From Nitrospirota bacterium (lineage in GTDB: Bacteria > Nitrospirota > Nitrospiria > Nitrospirales > UBA8639): DNA of 6,884 bases. Where the stretch lies: positions 1 to 6,884 of the forward strand of contig JAOUGQ010000154.1 of the NCBI GenBank assembly GCA_029865515.1, in the 5' to 3' direction. Each line of letters starts with the position of its first letter. The first letter of the stretch is position 1. Positions 1-6,848 of this stretch are shown here, piece by piece. The notes beneath the pieces were generated by a model. That model was not told where the DNA came from. It was given only the letters and a program-made list of their open reading frames with translations, and made no database searches. A program made the position numbers and the translations under genes.

Positions 1-804
1 GGGAGGAGGGTGGAGATTTCCCGGCCAGACGGCCGCAAGTAGTTCCGGATATTCCCGTTCGGCTTGTTGGAAGTCCTGCTGTCGAGTAAGACCCAGGAGT
101 GTGGCAATGGTCTCGTCCGTTGTGCCACTTAACACCAACAGATTCCAGCCTAAGGTTGCCGCGGCAACGCGCAGCGTGCCAATAGCATGGCCGGTATCAT
201 GTTGGCAGTATCGAAAGGCCCGTTCTCCATATTTCCATGCTTCCCGCCAGTGAATGGAAGTGAGGCCCACCAGAAATCCCTCAGACGGTATTCCTTGGAG
301 AACCGATTGTGCGGTTTGAGGTGGGAGAACCCACCGGTGTTCGAGCGCATGTTCCTTTGGGGCATAGTGGTAAAGCCCTGGTTCCAGGGCAAGTTGCGCC
401 AGAGACCTCACAAAGACATAGCCTTCGGTAGGGTGGAGGTTGCCGCTGGAGGGATTACTCCTCAAAGCCCAGCGGGTCCCGTTGTATTCTTTCCATGCCG
501 TGAGCGATAACGCATATTCGAAGAAACGGGAAAGGGTTTTGAGGGTGATGGGTTGCGAGGGAGTCGAGTGCGGATGAAAGAGAGACTCATACGCCGGAGA
601 AAATGGATCTTCGTCGAGCGTAAGGCGAGGAAGCGGAATGAGGGGGGCACCGTCGAATCGACGGAAGGGATTGGGCTGATTCGCCCAGTCCAAATATCCT
701 AACGAGCGGGCATACCGGTTGAACTCATGTTTGGTTTGCTCGTGATACTGTTTGACCTGGTCAAGGGCTGTTTTGGAGTGTTGCCGGGCAGTCTCGGTCA
801 TCAT
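1..804 (-). CDS. SagB/ThcOx-type nitroreductase-family protein, N-terminal part (3' end beyond window)
   Basis: The minus-strand frame from the ATG at 804 stays open for 268 codons to the left edge, so the C-terminus is missing. The N-terminal stretch (residues about 20-60) holds YARSLGYLDWANQPNPFRRF and then GAPLIPLP, the conserved lead of a large, often two-domain group of nitroreductase-fold proteins. RSNPSSGNLHPTEGY (115-129) is the flavin-contacting motif typical of SagB/ThcOx enzymes, and KYGERAFRYCQHDTGHA (191-207) followed by AAATLGW is the second family signature. SagB proper is an FMN-dependent dehydrogenase that oxidises azolines to azoles in peptide natural products. This protein shows the fold, but its substrate is unknown and no YcaO cyclase or precursor peptide is visible here. 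ATG codons lie at 804 and 801, with no Shine-Dalgarno before either. An in-frame TGA lies upstream and no other good start is seen. The gene follows parE after 100 bp. The family call is fairly sure; the reaction is not. Confidence 0.85.
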   Translation of the reverse strand, partial: MMTETARQHSKTALDQVKQYHEQTKHEFNRYARSLGYLDWANQPNPFRRFDGAPLIPLPRLTLDEDPFSPAYESLFHPHSTPSQPITLKTLSRFFEYALSLTAWKEYNGTRWALRSNPSSGNLHPTEGYVFVRSLAQLALEPGLYHYAPKEHALEHRWVLPPQTAQSVLQGIPSEGFLVGLTSIHWREAWKYGERAFRYCQHDTGHAIGTLRVAAATLGWNLLVLSGTTDETIATLLGLTRQQDFQQAEREYPELLAAVWPGNLHPPP

Positions 805-811
805 GTGGGCT

Positions 812-817
812 AGTGTA
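812..817 (-). promoter_or_regulatory. Possible -10 element for a leaderless start of the SagB-like gene
   Basis: On the minus strand TACACT (four of six matches to TATAAT) ends seven bases before the ATG at 804, so a transcript would begin at or next to the start codon. The gene lacks a Shine-Dalgarno, which fits a leaderless message. The -35 region at 17-bp spacing (TTTTCC) matches TTGACA at only three positions, so the promoter is weak or imaginary. Confidence 0.25.
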
Positions 818-829
818 ACATCGCGAGAC

Positions 830-863
830 GTGAGGGAAAAAGTAATCGCGCCTCCCCCCTCAC
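830..863. repeat. Inverted repeat with 7-bp arms between parE and the SagB-like gene
   Basis: GTGAGGG at 830-836 and CCCTCAC at 857-863 are perfect reverse complements around a 20-base loop. In the transcribed (minus) direction, G-U pairs could extend the stem inward. No run of T follows the second arm, so it does not look like a standard intrinsic terminator. It overlaps the -35 region of the possible promoter of the downstream gene, so it could be an operator or chance. Confidence 0.35.
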
Positions 864-866
864 CGT

Positions 867-893
867 GCGCACCCTCTCACTCAGGGTTGGCGC
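867..893 (-). terminator. Imperfect hairpin just after parE, possible transcript end
   Basis: Arms GCGCACCCT (867-875) and AGGGTTGGCGC (883-893) pair over nine positions with a 2-base bulge (888-889) and a 7-base loop. It begins 12 bases past the parE stop codon, where a terminator or a 3'-end protecting hairpin would be expected. No U-tract follows, so a Rho-dependent end or RNA stabiliser is as likely as intrinsic termination. Confidence 0.35.
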
Positions 894-904
894 GTGACCG
901 TTTG

Positions 905-2848
905 TTACACGTCGAGGTTATCAGCCAAACCGGCGTTGGCCATGAGAAATTCGTACCGGGCTTCGGTACGTTTGCCCATCAAATCCTGAAAGGTCCGGTC
1001 GGTGTTCAATTCATCCAATAGTTCGACTTTCAATAAACGGCGGGTGGCGGGGTGTAAGGTAGTGACTTTGAGCTGTTGAGGAAACATTTCCCCTAATCCT
1101 TTAAACCGGCTAATGGTAGGCCTGGCGTTGCTGCGGGCTTCGGCCACGATGCGATCCTTCTCCTCGTCGGTGCCGGCCCAGTGGATTTCCTTCCCGATTT
1201 CAATCCGGTAGAGAGGCGGCTGGGCAATGTAGACATGCCCCTGGCGGATGAGTTCAGGCATGTGCCGGAAGAAAAATGTCAGTAGCAGCGTGCTGATGTG
1301 ATAACCGTCAATGTCAGCGTCCATCAATAAAATGATTTTATGATACCGGAGTTTCTTGAGATCGAAGTCTTTTCCGATTCCACAGCCCAGGACTTTTACG
1401 ACATCGGCCAGTTCTTTGTTTTCCACCACTTTGGCCAGTGTGAGTTCTTCCGTGTTCAGCACTTTTCCCCGAATGGGAAGAATGGCCTGATTTTTTAAGT
1501 CCCGTCCTTGTTTCGCCGTCCCCCCTGCGGAATCGCCCTCGACGATAAATAGTTCGCTGATGGTCGGATCCGTGCTTTGGCAGTCGGCCAATTTGCCTGG
1601 CAGATTCAGGCGATGGCTGATGGCTGACTTCCGCATCACCGCTTTGGAAGCTTCCCGGGAGGCCTCACGGGCCCGGGCCGCGAGAATCATGCGGCCCACG
1701 AGGGTTTCCGCGATACTTTGATTTTCGTTGAGATAGGTTTCAAGGGCCGGCCGGACCAGACTATCCACTTGCGCCTGCACTTCAGGATTGTTGAGCCGTT
1801 CCTTTGTTTGTCCCTGAAACTGGGGGTGTAGGACGAGGACGCTCAACACGGCCGCCATGCCCTCGCGAATATCTTCGGCTTGCAGGGAAAGGCCTTTGGG
1901 CGTGAGATTGTGGGTGTCGATGTAATTACGTACGGCTTTTACGATGCCGCCGCGTAATCCCATTTCATGAGTGCCTCCATTCGGGGTAGCTACTCCATTG
2001 ACGTAACTTTTGACGAATTCAGCCGGTTCATCGGTCCATTGCAGGGCTACTTCCATCCTTAAGCCCTGTTCGGCTCCTTCAGGGCCCGGCAGCCCGTTTT
2101 TTAATTGACGTTCCAGGTAAAACACGAAATCGACGGTGGTCTTTCGCCCGCGATCTTCAACCAGCTTTCGCAAATATTCCTGGATGCCCTGCTCGTGATG
2201 AAACTGGTGAGTTTCTCCCGTGGTCCCATCTTTGAACGTGAGTTTCAGTCCCTTGTGGAGATAGGCTTTGGCATCCAGTGTCTCCTGCAACACGGCCGGA
2301 TCGAATTGAATGGTTTTGCCGAAAATTTTTGGATCCGGGCGAAAATAGACCGAGGTCCCGGTTCCTCGTGCGTTGCCCAGGGCTTTGACGGGACCTTGGG
2401 GTACCCCGGCCTGATAGGTCTGTTCCCATTCCTTCCCGTCCCGTTTCACCTGAACTTCCAGGTGACGGGACAGGGCATTCACGACCGAGGCACCGACTCC
2501 ATGGAGTCCGCCGGAATGAATGTAACTTCCCGTATCAAACTTTCCTCCCGCATGCAGGGTCGTCATGATAATTTCTAAGGCGGACTTTTTGTGTTTGGGA
2601 TGTTTTTCCACCGGAATGCCACGGCCGTTGTCCGTGATGCGAAGACCCTCGCGGGACTTATCCAGTTCCACAATGATGTGAGTGGCATAGCCATTAATGA
2701 CTTCATCGATGGCGTTATCGAGAATTTCCCAGACTAAGTGGTGCAGGCCCGTCTTATCGGTGCCTCCGATATACATGGCGGGGCGGCGTCGGACGGGCTC
2801 TATGCCCTCCAACACCACGATGTCACTGGCATCATATGTTTTACCCAT
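905..2848 (-). CDS. parE: DNA topoisomerase IV subunit B (ParE), type IIA topoisomerase ATPase subunit
   Basis: This 647-residue protein is full length for the short GyrB/ParE type and lacks the large TOPRIM insert of enterobacterial GyrB. The N-terminal GHKL ATPase domain shows E41 and N45 (WEILDNAIDE), D73 (ITDNGRGI) and the lid GGLHGVGASVVNALS (113-127). The transducer domain carries the ATP-contacting Q347 and K349 in QFQGQTKERLNN. The TOPRIM domain has VEGDSAGG (metal ligand E437) and MDADIDG (D510, D512). The C-terminus has the RFKGLGEM motif (581-588). The protein would bind and hydrolyse ATP to drive strand passage by the ParC dimer. Reading MDADIDGYHIS in place of the usual TDADVDG-type motif, and GKVLNTEE in place of the gyrase-type GKILNVEK, favours ParE over GyrB, as does pairing with parC. 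Family is certain; gyrase versus topoisomerase IV activity is less so. The ATG at 2848 has a good ribosome site. Confidence 0.93.
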   Translation of the reverse strand: MGKTYDASDIVVLEGIEPVRRRPAMYIGGTDKTGLHHLVWEILDNAIDEVINGYATHIIVELDKSREGLRITDNGRGIPVEKHPKHKKSALEIIMTTLHAGGKFDTGSYIHSGGLHGVGASVVNALSRHLEVQVKRDGKEWEQTYQAGVPQGPVKALGNARGTGTSVYFRPDPKIFGKTIQFDPAVLQETLDAKAYLHKGLKLTFKDGTTGETHQFHHEQGIQEYLRKLVEDRGRKTTVDFVFYLERQLKNGLPGPEGAEQGLRMEVALQWTDEPAEFVKSYVNGVATPNGGTHEMGLRGGIVKAVRNYIDTHNLTPKGLSLQAEDIREGMAAVLSVLVLHPQFQGQTKERLNNPEVQAQVDSLVRPALETYLNENQSIAETLVGRMILAARAREASREASKAVMRKSAISHRLNLPGKLADCQSTDPTISELFIVEGDSAGGTAKQGRDLKNQAILPIRGKVLNTEELTLAKVVENKELADVVKVLGCGIGKDFDLKKLRYHKIILLMDADIDGYHISTLLLTFFFRHMPELIRQGHVYIAQPPLYRIEIGKEIHWAGTDEEKDRIVAEARSNARPTISRFKGLGEMFPQQLKVTTLHPATRRLLKVELLDELNTDRTFQDLMGKRTEARYEFLMANAGLADNLDV

Positions 2849-2855
2849 GAACGGA

Positions 2856-2860
2856 TCCTC
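2856..2860 (-). promoter_or_regulatory. Shine-Dalgarno of parE
   Basis: GAGGA on the minus strand lies seven bases before the ATG at 2848 and supports that start. The 68-bp gap between the parC stop and this start shows no convincing promoter or terminator, which suggests that parE is translated from the parC message. Confidence 0.7.
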
Positions 2861-2916
2861 GCGAGTGAATAGGAATCAAGAAGGTCAACAGGTCCATTGT
2901 GTGGTGCATCAGGGAG

Positions 2917-5331
2917 TTAGGGGGTGCCTTCGGTTTGGAAGATCGGAATGGTCAATTCAGCAGGAACCATGCTGGTCAGGCGACCCCGCTTGAACAACGG
3001 ATGTCCCTTCCCGCCGCGTCCGACCACCTGGTACTTGCGAAGGGAGACGGGAAGGGTTCCTCCGTCTTCTTTTAGCAACATCAGTTCCTCCTCTTTGGAG
3101 GATAACAATTTAAATCCAACTACGGTATCATTCTGGTCTAATTTCAGGACGATGACTCCACGGCCGGGTCCGGCTAATTGAGCCACCTCCTCTGCCTGAC
3201 AGAGCAAAGCTCGTCCTCGAGCCGAGACGACGGCCACCACGGTTTTTTTCAGGGGAGCTGTCACCTGGTTCACTCCGACGACTTCTTCCCCTTCCTTCAG
3301 TTTGCAAAACTTCCGGCCCAGACGAGTTGATGGTTCCTGAAAAGTGGCGAGGTCAAACCGGACGCCCATCCCGCTTGAAGTGATGGCGACGGCTTCTCCG
3401 TATGTGCCGGTCGGCATGGTGTCGAAGAGTGGGAGGGATCGGTCTTTGGAAGGTGCAAGAGAGGACCGGGTCGTTGCGAGTACCCGCGGATCGAAGCTCA
3501 ATCCGTCAATGATGCGTTCGCCATCTTTGAATTTGAACAGCTTTTGTACCGGATCTCCAAATCCACTTCGGGCTGGCGGGATATCGCCGATGCGAATGGT
3601 GTAGGCGCTCCCATAATTCGAAAAGAAGACCACCGATTCAAGGGTGCTCCCACCTAAAATCGTCATCAAACGATCACCTTCCCGAACGCGGGCTTTGGAG
3701 AGATCTTTAATAAGACCGACCCGCCGGATCCATCCATCCGTCGAAACTGTGATAATCGCATCTTCTTTCACCCGGAAGGCGTCAGGATCGAATTCCACTT
3801 CCTCGGTTTGTCGCCGCCCGATTTTGGTTCGGCGTTTGTCGCGATATGTCGTCGCGACTTCCTCCAATTCTTTTTTGACCACATCCCATAATTTCGTATT
3901 GGAAGCCAGAAGTGTTTTGAGTTCCTTGGCCTGGCGCAGCTTGTCTGCCAGCTCATCCAGCATCTTCTTGATTTCGGTTCGGGATAATTTATAGATGGGC
4001 GTTTCCAGAATCGCGTCGGTTTGGACAGGTTCCAGGCCGAACCGTTGTTGGAGTTTTTCGGCGGAATCGGCTTTGCCCTCACTTTGGCGGATAATCTTGA
4101 GCACCTGGTCCAGAGCGTCAAAGATCAGTTTAAAGCCATTCAGGATGTGGATCCGTTTTTCCAATACTTGCAAATCGTAGGTGAATCGCCGTTTGACGGT
4201 GACAAAGCGAAAGTCGATGAACTGTTCCAGCATCTGCTTGAGATTCAGGCAATCAGGACGGGCAACAGTGGATCCGGGTACTGGAACCAGACAGGTTAAA
4301 TTGACGGAGAAATTATTTTGGAGCGGGGTATTTTTAAAGAGATAGGCCATGGCTAGATGGGGATCGGCATCTTTTTGAGTTTCAAGCGCAACCCGGACTT
4401 CGGTCGTGGATTCATCACGGACATCCACCAGTTGCGGAACCTTTTTGGTCATAATGAGCTCGCCGATCCGTTCCACAATCGTGGATTTATCGACGGCGAA
4501 GGGAATGGAGGTAATGAGAATGGCCGATCGACCCTGACCCAATTCCGTGACTTCATATTCCCCGCGAAGCCGGATCGATCCTTGTCCGGTCTCATACATT
4601 TCCCGGAGTTCAGTTCTGGTGTTCAGAATTTCGCCGCCTGTCGGGAAGTCCGGGCCCTTGAGGTATTTCATGAGATCGGAAATGGAGGCCTCCCGGTTCT
4701 TAACCAAGGCGATCGCGGCCTCGATGACTTCTCCCAAATTATGGGGCGGAATATTGGTGGCCATGCCCACGGCAATTCCGGTTGATCCATTCACCAAAAG
4801 ATTGGGAAAGCGGGCGGGGAGTACCAGCGGTTCTTCCCCCTTCCCGTCGTAATTAGGTTGGAAATCGACGGTGTCTTTATTGAGTTCGTTCAGCAGTTCG
4901 AGTGCAAGGGGGGTCAGACGGGCCTCGGTATATCGATAGGCGGCGGGGGGATCCCCGTCCTGGCTCCCGAAATTTCCATGGCCATCGACCAGGGTATTAC
5001 GCAAAGACCAGGGTTGGGCCATTCGGGCCATCGCGTCGTAGACGGCCGCGTCTCCGTGTGGATGCCATTCACCGATGACCGACCCCACAACTTTCGCACT
5101 CTTGATGGGTGGCCGGTCAGGCACGAGGCGATGGTTGTGAAACATCGAAAACAAAATGCGCCGTTGCACCGGTTTCAAGCCATCCCGGATATCGGGAAGG
5201 GCTCGAGAGGTAATGACCGAGAGCGCATAATTGAGATAGCGTTGCCGCGTGGTCTCATCCAACGGAACCGGGGTGATTTGAGAAGGGTTGATGTTGGAAG
5301 AGTCGGTGCCAGATCGGGTCCGTTTGGCCAT
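2917..5331 (-). CDS. parC: DNA topoisomerase IV subunit A (ParC), DNA cleavage and rejoining subunit
   Basis: This 804-residue protein has the GyrA/ParC layout. The breakage-reunion domain spans about residues 25-500, with LPDIRDGLKPVQRRIL (45-60), HPHGDAAVYDAM in the helix that contacts DNA (90-101) and the catalytic tyrosine Y134 in YRYTEARL. A beta-propeller C-terminal domain fills about 515-800. Y134 would form the 5'-phosphotyrosyl link during double-strand cleavage, and ParE supplies ATPase and TOPRIM domains. The canonical GyrA box in the first propeller blade is not visible, which argues for topoisomerase IV over gyrase; a similar GRGGKG (771-776) lies in the last blade. The residue matching E. 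coli GyrA Ser83 is alanine (A95), while the Asp87 position is kept (D99). The ATG at 5331 has an AAGGA site nine bases upstream. It lies 83 bp after the M23 gene and 68 bp before parE. GyrA of a divergent gyrase is the main alternative. Confidence 0.93.
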   Translation of the reverse strand: MAKRTRSGTDSSNINPSQITPVPLDETTRQRYLNYALSVITSRALPDIRDGLKPVQRRILFSMFHNHRLVPDRPPIKSAKVVGSVIGEWHPHGDAAVYDAMARMAQPWSLRNTLVDGHGNFGSQDGDPPAAYRYTEARLTPLALELLNELNKDTVDFQPNYDGKGEEPLVLPARFPNLLVNGSTGIAVGMATNIPPHNLGEVIEAAIALVKNREASISDLMKYLKGPDFPTGGEILNTRTELREMYETGQGSIRLRGEYEVTELGQGRSAILITSIPFAVDKSTIVERIGELIMTKKVPQLVDVRDESTTEVRVALETQKDADPHLAMAYLFKNTPLQNNFSVNLTCLVPVPGSTVARPDCLNLKQMLEQFIDFRFVTVKRRFTYDLQVLEKRIHILNGFKLIFDALDQVLKIIRQSEGKADSAEKLQQRFGLEPVQTDAILETPIYKLSRTEIKKMLDELADKLRQAKELKTLLASNTKLWDVVKKELEEVATTYRDKRRTKIGRRQTEEVEFDPDAFRVKEDAIITVSTDGWIRRVGLIKDLSKARVREGDRLMTILGGSTLESVVFFSNYGSAYTIRIGDIPPARSGFGDPVQKLFKFKDGERIIDGLSFDPRVLATTRSSLAPSKDRSLPLFDTMPTGTYGEAVAITSSGMGVRFDLATFQEPSTRLGRKFCKLKEGEEVVGVNQVTAPLKKTVVAVVSARGRALLCQAEEVAQLAGPGRGVIVLKLDQNDTVVGFKLLSSKEEELMLLKEDGGTLPVSLRKYQVVGRGGKGHPLFKRGRLTSMVPAELTIPIFQTEGTP

Positions 5332-5340
5332 ACGTTCGTA

Positions 5341-5345
5341 TCCTT
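5341..5345 (-). promoter_or_regulatory. Shine-Dalgarno of parC
   Basis: AAGGA on the minus strand lies nine bases before the ATG at 5331 and supports that start. The 83-bp gap behind the M23 gene holds no clear intrinsic terminator and no promoter better than chance matches, so cotranscription with the M23 gene is plausible. Confidence 0.65.
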
Positions 5346-5414
5346 CGATTGCTCAGAGGGTCTTCAAATTCATGTGGGAATTACGATCTCGGAAGGTCAG
5401 GCTGTCTTGTCACA

Positions 5415-6848
5415 TTACCGGACTGGTGGGCGTGTGGGGCCTAAGTTTTTTGTTGGCGTTTCGGGTTCTTCGTCCGTTGATTTGACAAGGGAAGGCAATC
5501 CCAACTTGTCTTTGATGCGGGTTTTCACCCAAAAGGGATCCCACCATTCGGTGGGATTCACCTGTTCGCCCTGCAGAATCAGACTGAAGTGGAGGTGGTC
5601 TCCAGCCGCGAGACCGGTTGTGCCTGATTTGCCAATGGGGTGTCCCAACGTCACCGCTTCACCGGTTTTAACTTCAATTGAGGAGAGATGCGCATACAAG
5701 GAAAGAAGCCCGTAGCCATGATCCAGGATAATGGTGTTCCCATAAATTCCCAGGTAACCGGCAAATAGGACGATCCCGTTATTGGCGGCTTCGACCGGGT
5801 AATGCTGGGTGACGGCGAGATCGAATCCTAAATGATCCTGTGAGTCGACGACCTGCCCGTTATACATATATTTCCGGTGGTCAGCGAAGGAGGCTTCAAC
5901 CTGTGAGCCGGATAGTTGGCGAAACGCTCCTTTCCACAGGATTTCCGGGCGGCTTTTCTTGGCCAGGTTGGCAATGGTGGCACTATTGATCTTGCGTAAC
6001 TTGTCGTTGACCAGCAGAAAATCCTTTAGCGGATCCCCCAGGCTTTGTAATTCCGGAGTTTGAGCCAGGATTGAGGGGACTGTTTTACGAATGAAGGAGT
6101 CGGAAATATTGATGGAGCGGGTGCGCCAGAATTGTGGTTTGACCTGAAAATTCACATCCATGATGGCGGTATTCCCATACCCGTCGTCAGCGATGAGCTG
6201 AATAGGCGTTGTGGGCGGCGCATTATAGGGAAATGCGATGAAGGCGAACATGCCGGCTTTATCCGGTGCAGGGTATCCCGGGAAAAAGGCATTGCCAATC
6301 TTCACTCCGTGAACGGAAACTTCCGGGACCACTCGATACCGGACGACCCCCGCTCCGCCTTGCACGATGGTCGCTGGTGGCGAGAGGAGTTCCAAACGAG
6401 GCGGCGTAAACTGTGGAGTAAATTCCTTCTCCAGCCGTTGCCCGTTGCCTTCGAACCAGTTTCGCCAGGAATAATCCCGTGCCGTCACAATGAGTTGAGC
6501 CTGGCCTTGGCGTCGAGGAAGGTCCGGGTTGGCGTAGGGAATCACGTTCAGTGTGAATTCATGTTCCTTTCCTCCGGACATGGAAAGCCATCCTTCAGAG
6601 GGAAAGGATTGTTCTTCTAATGTGAAAGTTTCCAGGTTATGAACGATGCGGACCGACACGTCGCGAAGGCCGGTTCCGTTATCATGAATACGAAGCACCA
6701 GGGGAGTGGTCGGGCCAACCTGCTCAAACGGTTGTTCGAGAGAGATTTCAGGGGCGGCGGAGTCTCCCCATCGTGCGTTCCCAATTAATCCCAGGTAGAT
6801 GGCGATAAGGGCAAAGCTGATGACAATCAGAAGGAATTTCTTAGACAC
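5415..6848 (-). CDS. Membrane-anchored M23 (LytM-type) zinc metallopeptidase
   Basis: The protein has 477 residues from the GTG at 6848. Residues 3-23 (KKFLLIVISFALIAIYLGLIG) form a signal anchor or signal peptide, so the rest should lie outside the cytoplasmic membrane. Residues about 30-130 and 148-238 are beta-rich and may be Ig-like. The peptidase domain (about 320-440) has HLGFD (H339, D343), the histidine of YAH (H387) and HLHF (H418, H420). By analogy with LytM, H339, D343 and H420 bind zinc, while H387 and H418 are catalytic. The set is complete, so this is probably an active endopeptidase cutting peptidoglycan cross-bridges, not an EnvC-like degenerate regulator. The tail after 450 is polar and proline-rich. 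The start is unsure: the GTG has no Shine-Dalgarno, and the frame remains open through the last 12 codons to the right edge, encoding basic residues (K, R) suited to precede an anchor. The true start may lie outside the window. The gene leads a same-strand run into parC and parE. Confidence 0.88.
   Translation of the reverse strand: MSKKFLLIVISFALIAIYLGLIGNARWGDSAAPEISLEQPFEQVGPTTPLVLRIHDNGTGLRDVSVRIVHNLETFTLEEQSFPSEGWLSMSGGKEHEFTLNVIPYANPDLPRRQGQAQLIVTARDYSWRNWFEGNGQRLEKEFTPQFTPPRLELLSPPATIVQGGAGVVRYRVVPEVSVHGVKIGNAFFPGYPAPDKAGMFAFIAFPYNAPPTTPIQLIADDGYGNTAIMDVNFQVKPQFWRTRSINISDSFIRKTVPSILAQTPELQSLGDPLKDFLLVNDKLRKINSATIANLAKKSRPEILWKGAFRQLSGSQVEASFADHRKYMYNGQVVDSQDHLGFDLAVTQHYPVEAANNGIVLFAGYLGIYGNTIILDHGYGLLSLYAHLSSIEVKTGEAVTLGHPIGKSGTTGLAAGDHLHFSLILQGEQVNPTEWWDPFWVKTRIKDKLGLPSLVKSTDEEPETPTKNLGPTRPPVR

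Noticed and set aside
187..510. Plus-strand open frame of 107 codons opposite the SagB-like gene
   Set aside because: The minus-strand frame here carries clear family motifs and is open throughout, so this frame is a shadow.
2105..2578. Plus-strand open frame of 157 codons inside parE
   Set aside because: It is antisense to the intact ATPase and transducer coding region, and its sequence looks like a shadow frame.
905..2848. Calling this gene gyrB
   Set aside because: It is paired with a parC-like gene lacking the first-blade GyrA box, and its TOPRIM wording differs from gyrase. ParE fits better, though gyrase activity cannot be excluded from sequence alone.
5332..5414. Possible promoter in the M23-parC gap (TTGAAG with a GATAC sequence downstream)
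   Set aside because: The -10 match is poor and would overlap the parC Shine-Dalgarno, so it is no better than chance.
4858..5715. Long plus-strand open frame (285 codons) opposite parC, the gap and the M23 gene
   Set aside because: It lies mostly antisense to two well-supported genes, matches no family I know, and has the composition expected of a mirrored coding frame.
6132..6620. Plus-strand open frame of 162 codons inside the M23 gene
   Set aside because: It is wholly antisense to the peptidase coding region and has no recognisable domain.
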